Source: Marvania coccoides (Eukaryota > Chlorophyta > Trebouxiophyceae > Chlorellales > Chlorellaceae). Taken from it: a stretch of 64,000 nt of DNA. Both the position numbers and the translations under genes were made by a program. This document shows, piece by piece, positions 1-10,677 of the stretch (position 1 is its first letter; every line of letters starts with the position of its first letter). The stretch covers positions 186,001-250,000 of the forward strand of contig OY978106.1 in NCBI GenBank assembly GCA_963854735.1, read 5' to 3'. The notes beneath the pieces were generated by a model. It worked only from the letters and a program-made list of their open reading frames with translations. It was not told the DNA's origin and did no database searches.

Positions 1-320
1 TCCTGACAATGAATCGTTTTCGTTTAAAATCAAATGCAGAGGTTCTGGAGCTCAGGGACCCCGATCGTCTGCCCAGCAGCCCCGCCGCCATCAACTTTCT
101 TCGCATCATGGCTTGCGACGACAGCAACGACAAAGCATTGGAAACTCTGTTTGTCGAAACTTTAAAGGCAGTGGACAGGGTGTGGCTGTCAAGAGACTCT
201 GTGACCTACATGGAATTCCCGTTGGTCATGAAGGAAGTGAGACGGCGGGTAGAGGCGACGCTGGGAAGACGGTGGGTTCGGAGCGTGGCGGACATTGCAG
301 CGCTGAGCGAGATTCTTTGA
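1..320 (+). CDS. ELMO domain protein, C-terminal fragment
   Basis: This is the last exon of a gene that begins upstream of the window. The reading frame is open to the left edge, so the ATG at 9 is probably internal. The roughly 105 residues match the end of the ELMO/CED-12 domain: a 'FLRIMA' helix, then 'AVDRVWLSRDSVTYMEFP' followed by a basic helix, as in plant ELMO proteins (family knowledge). ELMO domain proteins act on small GTPases of the Rac/Arf group, as GEF or GAP partners, at membranes. Which function applies here cannot be told from the fragment. The stop is at 318-320. Confidence 0.75.
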   Translation, partial: LTMNRFRLKSNAEVLELRDPDRLPSSPAAINFLRIMACDDSNDKALETLFVETLKAVDRVWLSRDSVTYMEFPLVMKEVRRRVEATLGRRWVRSVADIAALSEIL

Positions 321-707
321 ACCCCTAGCAGGGTTAGGCCGCGTTCTTGCAGCCTTGGCAGTTTATTTAAAGGTTCTAATCGATTCAACCTCTTTTGAAG
401 ACCTAGAAATACAAATGCTGAAAAGTGAACGAGAAAAAAAAAAGCTCACGTCATCAGGGCTCTAATTATTTACTCGCTTAATAATTGGAGTGTTCCTATC
501 ATTTGCTCCATTCTTTGTGTCGCATTCGTCATTATTTTGACGTACATCCCTCGATTTAGCTGTCTCGAGCTTGGAAAAAAGTTTAAACTTAATAGCGGGT
601 TGCCCTTTGCCACAAATTGAGGCTCTATAGCGTCTTGGTATGGTTGGGATTAAATAGGCGTGGGTTGCGCGCGCCGATATTCCCTGAAATTTGACTAAAT
701 CAGCATC
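321..707. other. Intergenic, ELMO gene to LONRF-like gene
   Basis: AT-rich spacer holding the 3' region of the ELMO gene and the presumed promoter of the LONRF-like gene. No gene or repeat seen. Confidence 0.6.
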
Positions 708-2438
708 ATGACATCCCAAGAATTGCAAACACAATCTCTGCCTGGCCGAGAGAACGCTGATGAGGAGCCAAACGACGACTTTATGACATCTGATGACGAC
801 GTGAGTCCGTTCGCCTCAGCTCTGTTTGACACTCCCGAATTTTTTTGTCTGGCCACGCTGACGTCGCCACTGTTTGTGTTTTTTTTCACTGCACAGGAAG
901 AATACGTCTCTCAAGATGAAGAGTACCCTGTGATGAACGATGACGTCGACCCCCAGGAGCAGCCGCAACACCAAGAAGGAGAGCCCAACTCCACTGCTGC
1001 AGCTAAAGCCCACCTTGCTGCCGGCAGTTTCGACAAGGCCATCCAGCTCTTCACCGAGGCGCTGAAAGAGTGTGGGGCTGGAGAGAAGGCGGCGCTGCTG
1101 CTGCAGAGAGCCGACGCCAGTTGCCGCTTGAGCCGCCACCTGCGGGGCATCCCAGCCGACGTCTCGGAGCGGCGAGCAGTGTACGCCCCAGACCCGCAGG
1201 CCCTGGCAAGCAGCGCGCTGCGGGACGCTGAGAGTGCACTGCGGCTGGAGGCCCCAAACTTTGCTGCGGTGCATCAGAAACGAGGCGACGCCTTGTTCCT
1301 CTTGGAGCGATACATCGAAGCGCAGGAGGCATACCGCCTGGCTGCCGCAGTCCACCTCCCTTGCTCCGGGCTGCAGTGCAAGCTGGAGGCCTGCGAACAG
1401 GCTCTCAGCGGCAGCGGTGGTGCTGCAGCGGCAGCGGCAGCGGCAGCGGCAGGAGACGTGCACTCTTCTGAGTGGTGCTCGGCCAAAATGGCAGCCTGCA
1501 AGGCCGATGTGATGCAGGACGCTGAGTGCACGCTGTGTTTGAAGCTGCTCTACGAGCCTGTGACCACTCCTTGCGGCCACACATTTTGCGGTCCGTGCCT
1601 GGTGCGCTCGTTCGACCACTCAAACTCAAAGTGCCCCATGTGCCGTGCGGTGGTGCATGTGGGGGGGGCGCAGCTGCCCGTCAGCTACGTCCTCAAGGGC
1701 ATCCTGCAGCGCGCCTTCCCTGAAGATTACGAAGCGAGAAGGAAGGAGGAGGAAGCGGCTGCCGCGGTGACCACGACCACTGCCGCCACACTGCTGCCGC
1801 TGTTTGTGATGAGCCCCATGCTGCCGGGCGAGCGCTGCGCCCTGAACATTTTCGAGCCACGCTACCGCCTGATGATCCGCAGAGTGATGGCAGGCGGGCG
1901 ACGGTTTGGGATGGCGACGGTGAACGCTGCGCACGCGCTGCACGACGTGTGCTGCGAGGTGGAAGTCACGGAGTGCGAGCCGCTGCCTGACGGCCGATTT
2001 TACATAGAGATCGTTGGCAGGCGCAGGTTTAAGCCCAGGGACTCGCAGGAGCAAGACGGCTACCGGGTGGCGTTCCCAGAGTACGTCAACGATGCCCCCC
2101 CGGCGGGCGGCTCGCCAGAGGCGGCAGAACTTGTGACGGTGGCGGCAGAGGTTGAGAATCTGGCGGACGATTGGATTGCGAGGATCAGGACGCTGGGGCA
2201 GACGCGGAGGGCGGCGGCGGAGCTGCTGCGGCGCATGGAAACCAAGCCCCCACCAGGGAACATGGAGCGCCTTTCCTTTTGGGTGGCAAACCTAGTGTGC
2301 CCGCTGGTTGACGACCAGCGCATGAAGCTGCGCATTATGAGCATGACGTCCACGCTGGAACGGCTGAAGCTGGAGAAGACGGTGCTGGGGCAGCTGCAGA
2401 CCGCGCAGGTGGGCGCCGGCGGGTGCTCCGTTATGTAG
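708..2438 (+). CDS. LONRF-like TPR-RING-LON domain protein (probable E3 ubiquitin ligase)
   Basis: About 544 aa after removal of one intron (801-896, GT...CACAG, 96 nt). Domain order: acidic N terminus; TPR repeats (from 'AAAKAHLAAGSFDKAIQLF'); an alanine-rich linker encoded by GGCAGC repeats; a C3HC4 RING finger ('CTLCLKLLYEPVTTPCGHTF' ... 'CPMCR'); and a C-terminal LON substrate-binding domain ('LPLFVMSPMLPGERCALNIF', 'EPRYRLMIRR'). This matches LON peptidase N-terminal domain and RING finger proteins, which lack the Lon protease part and act as ubiquitin ligases in protein quality control (family knowledge). The 96-nt intron has no stop in frame, so retention would add 32 residues. An AATAAA lies at 2454 just after the stop. 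Confidence 0.88.
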   Translation: MTSQELQTQSLPGRENADEEPNDDFMTSDDDVSPFASALFDTPEFFCLATLTSPLFVFFFTAQEEYVSQDEEYPVMNDDVDPQEQPQHQEGEPNSTAAAKAHLAAGSFDKAIQLFTEALKECGAGEKAALLLQRADASCRLSRHLRGIPADVSERRAVYAPDPQALASSALRDAESALRLEAPNFAAVHQKRGDALFLLERYIEAQEAYRLAAAVHLPCSGLQCKLEACEQALSGSGGAAAAAAAAAAGDVHSSEWCSAKMAACKADVMQDAECTLCLKLLYEPVTTPCGHTFCGPCLVRSFDHSNSKCPMCRAVVHVGGAQLPVSYVLKGILQRAFPEDYEARRKEEEAAAAVTTTTAATLLPLFVMSPMLPGERCALNIFEPRYRLMIRRVMAGGRRFGMATVNAAHALHDVCCEVEVTECEPLPDGRFYIEIVGRRRFKPRDSQEQDGYRVAFPEYVNDAPPAGGSPEAAELVTVAAEVENLADDWIARIRTLGQTRRAAAELLRRMETKPPPGNMERLSFWVANLVCPLVDDQRMKLRIMSMTSTLERLKLEKTVLGQLQTAQVGAGGCSVM

Positions 2439-3082
2439 TGAAAAATATGGGAAAATAAAAAAAACAATTTAATTCTTCTCTCACATTCGATACATATGCA
2501 CGCTATAATTTGTGACTGTTTATTCTTCTCCCCACCCACATATTTTTTTTTTTTTTTTTTTGAAGAAATTCTGTGTATTCTGTGTGTATCTTGTTTTGAT
2601 GATAAATGAATTCTTTGGGTGTCGAGTGCTTGCGCCAAAATATGCCATGTTGACTGTAATATGCCAACAAAATCGCCAGTGTTCTGCATGTGCGTAAACA
2701 GTACTTTCGTTCAAACATCTGTGCCAGCGGTGCGCTGGTAGTATGTATCCGCATTTCAATCACCCTCTCCCTCGCCGTTCTCGCTTAGTGCCTCCGCCTC
2801 CTCCTTAGTGCCTCTGCTTTTCTAAAACGCCAGCCTTTCAGCCTGTCAGTCTGTACGTCGCCCCCCTTTTTTCTCTCTGTATGGCATTCAAAAGAAAGTT
2901 TGAAAGCTTTACTGACCATTTTTGAGCGAAAAAGAAGTATTTACAATAAAGGTGTTCAATTATTAATTCCATAACTTATTAATGGTCTAAAATCTGGGAG
3001 AGCTTGGTTTTTTTCGTCGAATTTCAACCACATCTTGCTCCCCCCAAATCAAAGATCTATTAAAAAAAATAATGAAAACGCG
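2439..3082. other. Intergenic, LONRF-like to CAP protein
   Basis: Holds a possible poly(A) signal at 2454, a T run near 2540-2561 and two copies of CTTAGTGCCTC near 2784-2816. No gene seen. Confidence 0.6.
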
Positions 3083-4436
3083 ATGAAGGCCTTGATCCAC
3101 GTGGTATGCTTGGTTTTGCTGTCGTCGGCGGGGCAAGCTCTCGGCAGAGAGCTGCTGGCCATCCTGGCAGATACGCAAGCCAACAAAGACGGCGTGCTGA
3201 ACCTCCACAATGCTTACCGCCAAAAGCACAATACTCCGGCGCTGACATGGTCGGCAAATCTAGCGACGAGCTCTGCAAACTGGGCCAACCGCTGCATATA
3301 CGAGCATAGCAGCAGTGGATTTGGCGAGAATTTGGCGGTTTTTAAGGTCGGTTTACGGTCGGGTTTTTTTTTTAGGTGCAGATACGTCATATGGTGTAAA
3401 AGAGAAGGCTAATATATGTGCATTATAGGGCATTCATGCTGCCATGCTCTGTATTTTCAGCACCCCGTTCTTCGGTACTTGAGAATTCCAGGTCCGCCTC
3501 CCCCAGGGCAGGTCGAATAACAGTTTGATCTTCCTCCCCTTTGCTTCGCTTGCTTGCATGTAGGGATACTCTGAAGCGGTATTGTACAACAGATCTGTAG
3601 AGATGTGGTACAATGAGATTGCTACCTATAATTTTGCAAACCCATCGGCTTCGACTGGTGTTACCGGCCATATGACCCAGGTGCTGTGGAAGAGCACCAC
3701 GCAGATAGGATGCGGACGTGCTTCATGCACGAACACCGGGCCCTTTGGGGGCACTGGAGTGTGGCATTTTGTCGTTTGCCAGTGAGTTAGGGGGGGTCAA
3801 TGATCATTGGTTCAATGATTATTTTTTTAATGAATGACTTTGAGCTATTTTAAAACATACACCATTGCTCTCAGGTACTCACCGCCAGGCAACTACTTGA
3901 GCGCTGGAGCAGACCCTTACATTTTGTACAAGCAAAATGTTTTGCCGTTGGCTCTCGCTGGAACCACCAGTCCACCGCCTCCGCGACGTTCGCCGCCCCC
4001 TCCTCTTCGCCCGTCACCGCCGCCTCCAAAGCGCTCGCCTCCACCACCCGTCGGAGGAGGAACTTTGCCGCTCGCTTCTCCGCCGCCTCCGCGACGTTCG
4101 CCGCCTCCCCCGCGCCGTCCACCGCCGCCCCCGCGCCCATCTTCACCGCCTCCCCCGCGGGGATCGCCTCCACCACCATCCACTACAGCTACTTGCACCC
4201 CGGCGTTGCAATACGTTGCTATTACGACTGATAACACCAGATATGTCGGAGGGACAAACTACTGGACGTACACTGGTGTCAAAACTGCAGCCAGATGCAA
4301 ATCTTTATGTGAAACCGATGCATACTGCTGGAGCTACAATTATAACAAAACAGTTAAGAGCTGCCAATTTTACTACGAGTCGACACGGCAGCGAGTTGTC
4401 GACACTAATTTTGCCAGCGGCTACATCTGCCCTTGA
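3083..4436 (+). CDS. Secreted CAP/SCP (PR-1-like) protein with proline-rich linker and PAN/apple domain
   Basis: Three exons (3083-3346, 3564-3781, 3875-4436), 347 aa. The ATG at 3083 is chosen because it opens a signal peptide ('MKALIHVVCLVLLSSAGQAL'). The CAP domain follows, with its expected histidines and glutamates ('LHNAYRQKHN', 'YEHSSSGFGENLAV', 'GHMTQVLWK') and the closing 'VVCQYSPPGNYL' across the last splice. Next is a run of SPPPP/RRSPPPP blocks of the kind found hydroxylated and glycosylated in green-algal wall proteins. The C terminus is an apple/PAN-like module with paired cysteines ('ARCKSLCETDAYCWSYNYN'). It is probably an extracellular matrix protein. CAP function in algae is unknown. 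Confidence 0.88.
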
Positions 4437-5508
4437 TTTCAACACACATGGCACATGGGTGTATCATTTCTCTGCCGAAATTTTATAACGACTTTCATGT
4501 TTTTTTATTTTACCTTTGCGTTAATTTTCTTCCGCTTTAACGCCAGCCTTATCTACCTGCATGCTTGCATGGCTTACGCTGAACAGCTTATAATTGCATT
4601 TGCATGTTGATTTTGTTTCACGATTTTCCCATTTGCTGCATATTTTTTTTCATCTTGCTCTCCATGGATCCAATTTGAGCCATTCCATGTGCAGCAGTAT
4701 GCTCCTGGCTTATATTTGCTAGGACCAAGCTTGCCTCTCTGCTGTGTGGCCTTTGTTTCCGTCTCTGTGCGGAGTCTTAACTCTCAAATTTGTTTGTAAT
4801 TTTTGTATGAATAAAATGGGAGTTTAAACAATGCAGCCTGCAATTTCTCGTCTGCCCTTCTTTCTTTATTACGTATTTTATTGGGCGGAGTTGCAAATTT
4901 CAAGTTATAATATAAATGAGTTTTGAATGATGTGCATTGTATATAATCAGTTAAATTATTTTTGCAGATGCATTTTTTTTTATGCCCATGATACCATAAA
5001 GAGGAGAATATTTTGAGAAGATCACCGAGGCTGATGATTTCACATCGCCAAGGGCAAAGGGCATCTGTCAGCGGTGGCATATGGAATTGTAGGCTGCTGC
5101 TATTGAAAACAAATTATGCATGGGCGACATCTCAACGCTGCATTCTTCATGGACTCCCCTCCCTGTCCCTCTTATATTTATATCACACCCGAAAATTGTG
5201 TTTACAAACGTGTGTTGTAATATACTTGAAAATTGCGATACAGTTGCAAGCATCGATCGTTGCATTTGAAAAAGACAGAAGAAAAAGAAAAGTGCAAGGG
5301 AAAAAGGGAGAGTGCGAAAACTAAAGGAGAAAGTATGCAATCATAAAATGACTTTCAAATACTTTAATTATTAAGGATTAAGGCCAGAAAATTGAATTTT
5401 CTTCTCTCTATGCAGAGAATGTTGGGTGCAAAAAAAAATTGAAAATCGCGTGCTGCCAGCAGATCAATCATTCAACACCTTAAAAACATTTGGGCATAAT
5501 AAATCAGC
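4437..5508. other. Intergenic, convergent 3' regions
   Basis: About 1.07 kb of AT-rich DNA between two convergent genes. It has an AATAAA near 4811 and homopolymer runs. No open frame with coding character was found. Confidence 0.6.
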
Positions 5509-6724
5509 TCACAGCCGGATACCCAACTTTGACAGAGCCCTGAAAATTCTGGCGTACGTTTTGTTTCCCTCCACTGTGTCGGCCCCTTTGTCCATGTAAC
5601 GAGGGACACGCCATGTGGCTCCGTATCGAGCCTCCAGCGCACCTTCCAGGTTGCAGGGCACGCTAATTCTCGTGTTTCTGCAGCGTAGGATTTATAAAGC
5701 CCACCGTCAGTACTTTGCGCCAAATAAAAGCAGCTTCAAGCCAAGCCAATAAAAGCTGCTACTACATATTCATTTCCCCCTCTCCTCACCTCCACTCTAT
5801 TTCCTGCGTAGGCACCACCAGATCCTTCGCAATGGAAGTTGTCTCGCCATGCCCGCAGTCCACCAACACTTTGCCATGGCTCCTGCATTATTCATAAAAT
5901 TACCAAAAACATCTCAGTCAGCAATTGATTCTAACAAATTTCTTCTTTATGATTGAATATCCTCACAGCTCCACTGCCCCGAAAATATCTGCGAATCCTA
6001 GGGCGCAGTACACTCGAATGAAAAAAGTGTCTGGTGCCTCTGATGGGATCTCCAGCTTGACGCTGTACTGCGGCAGGGCAGCCTGTAGGTGGGCCATCAG
6101 GGAGGGCCAGTCGGGGTTCAGCACAGCGAGGTCGACGTCGTTGTCGTGAAGAATCTGCCCACAGAATAGAGAATGAGAGAGAGTGAGGACGACAACAGGC
6201 AAAATTAACTAAAGAGGGAACCTTTTTTAAATAGTATTTCTCAAAAACTGTGATGAAATAAAAATGTATAAAAGTATCCATTTATAACGCAGCATAAAAG
6301 ACTGCCAATTCCTGCTCACCAGATCCCCGTCGCGGTAAATGCCCAGCAAGCTGCCGAAGTCTAGCCAGTAGATGGCTCCCGCCGCAGCCAAGGCAGGGCA
6401 GACGTCGAAGAGGACCCCTCGCAGCAGGCTGCGCCGTGCGTAGTGGAACAGCTTGATCCCGCTCCTGAGTGCAGCGTAGCCAGCTACTGCACCGACTGCT
6501 GCAAGGCCGGTGGACGAGCGCGTGATAAGCTGCTGGTCCCGCCCTTCTTCCTTGACACGGGCCGCATCTATCTTCTTCCCGCCGCCGCTTTTGCCGTGGT
6601 GTTTGCGGTGGCGTGAAGAATGTTTCGATGGTTCGGTTTTGTCGACGTCGCCCATTTTCAAGGTAACGGCGCCTCCCCCAGACTCATTTCGTTGCTCGCG
6701 AGCTTTCATGTTCAATGCCACCAT
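5509..6724 (-). CDS. LicD/fukutin-like nucleotidyltransferase-fold membrane protein
   Basis: Three exons on the minus strand: 6724-6320, 6154-5967 and 5677-5509, 253 aa. The last exon was found by splice phase: the frame appears to stop at 5963, but GAGCT|GTGAGG at 5967/5966 is a good donor and joins to CTGCAG| before 5677. The result reads 'FGAVELNTRISVPCNLEG' and ends with 'YGATWRVPRYMDKG'. LicD-family hallmarks are the 'YWLDFGSLLGIYRDGDL' motif, the metal-binding 'HDNDVDLAV' and the C-terminal 'YG..W.VP.Y'. The N terminus is basic, with one hydrophobic segment ('STGLAAVGAVAGYAAL'), so a Golgi/ER type II protein is likely. Family members transfer phosphocholine or phosphosugars. The substrate here is unknown. 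The start could also be 6709 or 6655. Confidence 0.8.
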
Positions 6725-7039
6725 TGCTTTTGCTTTAAAAGCGATAAAATCCGAGATATTGTTGCCACCTGTATCGCAACCTTTTCTGGGTGGGGCTTGC
6801 TGGCAAAGCCGAATAATTATATTTACACTCAAAATTTCGGAGGGAAACAACACCAATTCTTCTCATTATGAAAGAGAGATGAAAAAATTCTTTCGAAATT
6901 GCAGACGCCAGCTGGTCGTCCTCCTTCGATTTCTCCCTAGAATTAAGCGCTTACCAGCAGGATCTACTCAAAATTTTGTATTGAAGAAGCGGCGCCTGAC
7001 CGTGCTTCGTGCCGCTGTAGCCTGCCTTCTAATATTATT
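6725..7039. promoter_or_regulatory. Divergent promoter region, LicD-like / thioesterase
   Basis: A 315-bp interval between two start codons facing away from each other. Both promoters must lie in or near it. No clear TATA box or operator was recognised. Confidence 0.4.
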
Positions 7040-7854
7040 ATGACTGCCTGCAAGCCGTTGAATGCTGGTGCACACCAGGCTGGCACCTGCAAGCAGCCAG
7101 GAGGGGGGGTTGTGCAGCCACCGCTCCCCCTGGACCGCGGATTCACCACGCCCGCTCAGGTGAAAGCCAACCAAGCTTCGGGGTCTGGGGCAGGGTACAA
7201 GGCAGCAGCCAAAGCTCACGGCATCCCATTCAGGCCCAATGGACTCTTTGCCCCAGAAGACGAGCTTTTACAGGTAGGATTGTATGAATGCAGTTTCAGT
7301 GTTTGTTGAATTCACCGTCAGTTTCCCTTCTTCTTTACTTCCCCAAACAGCACCTAGCTGCACCAGACCAGTGGCCATTTGAAAAGCACCTGCCAGGGCC
7401 CGACAGCCCATACCAGCACCTTCCAAGCGGTGGCTGGATCACAGGCGATGCCGCTGCGGCCCGAGGTATCGACCTACGCTTGTTTTACAAAGAGCCTGCG
7501 GAGACCAGCGGCAGCGGCAGCGGGAGCTTGGTGGGGGCTGTGCGGTTTGGCGAGAGTGCTGCCATCGGCGTTGGGTTTTACCTTTCAGCGCACGGTGGCG
7601 CCATCGAAACTGTGCTTGATGAGGCGACAGCGGAGCTGGCAAAAATCGAGTTTGCACCATTCTTATCCACAAGGGAGGCAACCTTTTCTATTCGACGGCC
7701 GGTGCCCCTGCACACAACCCTGCTGGTGCGTTGCAGAGCGACGGAGCAGAGGGGCATTCGGTGCTGGGTGGACGGCAGCATAGAAACCGCCGATGGTGGC
7801 GACGTGCTGGCGACGTGCAAGGCGCAGCTGGTGGACATGACTCACTTTTTATAA
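7040..7854 (+). CDS. Hotdog-fold thioesterase (4HBT/THEM4-like)
   Basis: Two exons (7040-7273 and 7351-7854), 245 aa, joined in phase 0 ('DELLQ|HLAAPDQWPF'). The C-terminal half is a hotdog domain. It has the helix motif 'HGGAIETVLDEATAELAK', in which GG and the acidic residue match the acyl-CoA thioesterase active site, followed by the strand 'PVPLHTTLLVRC'. The N-terminal 80 residues are low in acidic residues and proline-rich and may be an organelle-targeting or linker region. Likely role: hydrolysis of acyl-CoA or acyl-ACP esters. Substrate and compartment cannot be read from the sequence. Confidence 0.8.
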
Positions 7855-8446
7855 TAGATCTCAGTGCTTTGTTTCGTCTATAATTAAATTATATTCAAAA
7901 GAGACACATTTAGCATGACTCTGACACATTTATATCACGTTGTTGAAAATATCCCAAGTAGGTCTCGTAATCCATGTCATGTAATGATGTAAGCAAGGTC
8001 TATTCACATGCCCCCTACCCACCAAGGAATATTTAGCTCAAAGTAGGGCTATTGAACTATATAATAAAAACTTGAAACGAAACGACAGCGACGATGCACA
8101 GAAGAAGACTATTTTTTTAATTTTTATTTTTATCCTTTCATCCTTGCTACAGTTCCAATGATAGCAACGCAAGTAGCTACATCTCTCCATAAACAATAAA
8201 GAATGATTGGAAAAAAACATTCTGTACTATTTGGTTTTGAAAATTGATAGGTAGAGTTACTGTAAAGAAGACGAGACAAGGAATTTAAGGTACGCAGTTG
8301 ATGAGAAATATTTTCGTTAGATTGTTTCAAGTTTGGAAGGTAAAAAACAGAAAGATATTCAAAAACAGAGATGGAGAAAAAAACAGTAATAAACCCACTC
8401 AAACAAAAAAAAAACGTCTTGCGAACTCGAGCCCTAACGTAAATAA
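7855..8446. other. Intergenic, convergent 3' regions
   Basis: AT-rich, with A and T runs. No gene or repeat recognised. Confidence 0.6.
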
Positions 8447-9770
8447 TCACTGGTACATCACTGGCTCCATAGAAACGTCCAAGTTGAGCTGGGTTTGTTC
8501 CAAGATATTGTAAAATCCCAACGTTTGGTCGTCTTTCAGGGCTCCATCCACGTCAGGTTTCGTGAGGATTTGGTCGACCATGGGTACGCTGAGGCTGCTC
8601 CACGCGATCTCGCGCTTCACACCCGCAATGGTGTCAGTTGCCGGCAGGGAAACGGCCACAGGTGCAAACACCGCGATGCACATCATGTCCGGCGGGCACT
8701 GCTTGTTGATTTTCAAGGTAATGACGACCATTGAAATCGTGGCAGCATTCTTAATTTTGTAAAATGACAGCGTGTTGGCGTCTTCCAAGGTCTTCGTACC
8801 GTCCTTCAACACCTGGGTGTCCTTGGGGGGCCCTCCGGCGGCGAAAACTTTGTCCTTGATGGTGCCAATGGTATCAGAAGATTTAACACCAGCCAGGACG
8901 TGGCTGCGACCGCCCTGGGTCACGGTCAGAGTAAAGTCAGTGGAAGAGACAAGCAGGAGGCTCCTCCGCCTCTGCGAGGGCACGGTGGTATTGGATTCTG
9001 CGCTCGTTGGTTGCACCGCGGCAGCAGAGACCACGAACGTTTCTCCGGAGATAGAACGGACCTGCGAATAGAGGAGGATAATTAATTTTAATTTTAATCA
9101 TGATGACAACCCCCCCCCCTTTTTTTTTGTTGCTGGGAAAAGCATATAGAAAAACTGTAAGTATTATACTCTCTTACCAAAACGCTGCTGTTGGCCAGCA
9201 GGGTGGCCGATGCCACTCTGTGCACCGTAAACACTTCCCCCGGGTTGGCAGACGGCACTTTAATGGACGTCAGCAGAGCCAAATTGAGCCCCGGGTCGCT
9301 GGAGTTCCAAAGATTGGCAGTGAGGGAAGCAGCGCCCTGAGGAGCGAGGTAGTTTCCAGTGCCTGCATTTGGACGATTTTTTCTTTTTCACTGCCTGGAA
9401 AATGGAAAAACAAAGGACTTTAAGATCGAGGAGGCAACTTACGCAAAGTTTCGCCAGAGTTCTTGGCCACGAGCGCCGAGCCACTGACGGACGTGTCCTT
9501 GCTGAGGTGCACCACGGCGTACGTCAGGCCCACCGTGGCGGCGACGGTGAGCAAACAGAACACAGTGAGCGCAGCGATAATCCACTTTAGGAGCTTTTGC
9601 TGCTTCTCCTGATTGATTATAATATCGACGGCTTCACACACCTCGTCGAGGCTCAGCTGACCGTCATTGTTCTTGTCCAACTGACGCAGTCGGGTTGCGT
9701 ACCGCTGAAGATCTGGACGGGACAGGTCGCCCATGGCGCTCGCCGACACCTTCAGAGCTGGCTCCGCCAT
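8447..9770 (-). CDS. EF-hand single-pass membrane protein with two ubiquitin-like domains
   Basis: Three exons on the minus strand (9770-9443, 9362-9178, 9061-8447), 375 aa, phases checked. Residues 32-43 form a textbook EF-hand loop ('DKNNDGQLSLDE'). A single transmembrane helix follows (about 63-87, 'WIIAALTVFCLLTVAATVG'). The distal part holds N-glycosylation sequons (NSS, NTT) and two beta-grasp repeats. The first (about 212-286) reads 'SSDTIGTIKDKVFAAGGPPK', then 'LEDANTLSFYKIKNAATI', very like ubiquitin's TLxDYNI segment. The second (about 295-366) has 'ATDTIAGVKREI' and 'LKDDQTLGFYNILEQTQL'. Neither ends in GlyGly, so they are not conjugatable modifiers. Probable topology: cytosolic N terminus with EF-hand, lumenal or extracellular Ubl pair. 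The function is unknown to me. Confidence 0.82.
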
Positions 9771-10526
9771 AACAAATATAATTAGTCTACTAGATTTTGG
9801 GGGGAAAGTGCAGTCTGCTTGTCGCCGCTAGTGTTGAGAGCGCTTCTGCAGCCGCTGCAAGTTGAAACTGGTAAATAAGAAGATGCCTGGCTGTGCGGAG
9901 GATAAAAAGGGAGCAGAAGAAGAGTTGAGGAGGACGCGCCCAGCTGCAGCCCGCCATTATTTATTTATTTTATTTATTTTTATTATTTGCAGGTCTCGCA
10001 CTCCCTCTGCAATAGTTTTATTGCATTTGTTTCATGCTGTATTTAATATTTATGCTCTTTACTTTCAAATTTCATTCTTTACTTGTACTTGTGTGTGTGT
10101 GGGGGGGGGGGGGGTCAAGCGTGAATGCAGAGAGCTTAGAGCTTTATGACTTTTTGCAATTATTTTCCAGAGCAAAACCATATAAAACTTCAGCGACGGT
10201 CGTTAAAGTGGGGCCCCCAGCGCCGCCGCCAGCCTGGTGCATGGGCACCAGGCCAACTGCGATGATACCGCAGCTGCCGCAGCGATGACTGGTGGAACCG
10301 ATGGCGGGAGTGGGGAAATAATGGACCACTGGGCGACGCCGTGCCCTGGGTGGCCAAGGCTGCTGCCGCTGCTGGGGGTGTTTGAGACAGACAGACAGCG
10401 AAGCGCAGTACAGTATCCAGACTTGTTGGCTAAAAAAATGCAGGATGATTGATTGAGAGTCTTACGCTGTGGGCGGCGAGTTGAATAGCTGGAGCATGGC
10501 GCTGCTGTGTCGTACGTCCACAGCAC
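9771..10526. other. Intergenic, left part
   Basis: Contains a G run near 10100-10112 and a GC-richer patch at about 10200-10400 whose frames do not resemble any protein I know. No supported gene. Confidence 0.5.
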
Positions 10527-10677
10527 ATGAGGTTGATCCCACGGATGGAAGGGGGTACTCAGCCTTACTGTGGCGGGGTGAGTGGCACGTCGCCTTGCAG
10601 GTCTCTATAGGTGCGCCTTCTGCAGGAGAACGTTGAGCCATATGTAATACCTTGAAACCTTGAAACCTTGAAACCTC
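10527..10677 (-). repeat. Dispersed repeat family A, copy 1, with octamer tail
   Basis: On the minus strand this copy carries the family core ('CTATAGAGACCTGCAAGGCG', 'ACGTGCCACT', 'CCGCCACAGTAAGGC', 'CCATCCGTGGGATCAACCTC'). The core is shared at about 90% over 100 bp with 33371-33478 and more weakly with 49975-50215 and 30955-31157. On the plus strand its right end runs into three copies of an octamer, (CTTGAAAC)n, at 10649-10676. Terminal octamer microsatellites are typical of the 3' ends of CR1-like LINEs and of SINEs that share their tails, so a truncated retroelement is my inference. Confidence 0.7.

Noticed and set aside
816..1619. 267-codon antisense frame opposite the LONRF-like gene
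   Set aside because: Shadow of a GC-rich exon; Gln/Cys/Arg-rich and without any domain.
3917..4237. Glycine-rich antisense frame opposite the proline linker
   Set aside because: Mirror image of the CCN-rich SPPPP repeat.
10181..10452. TATA-like CATATAAAAC followed by short frames
   Set aside because: Frames are 15-70 codons, different on each strand, and none resembles a protein.
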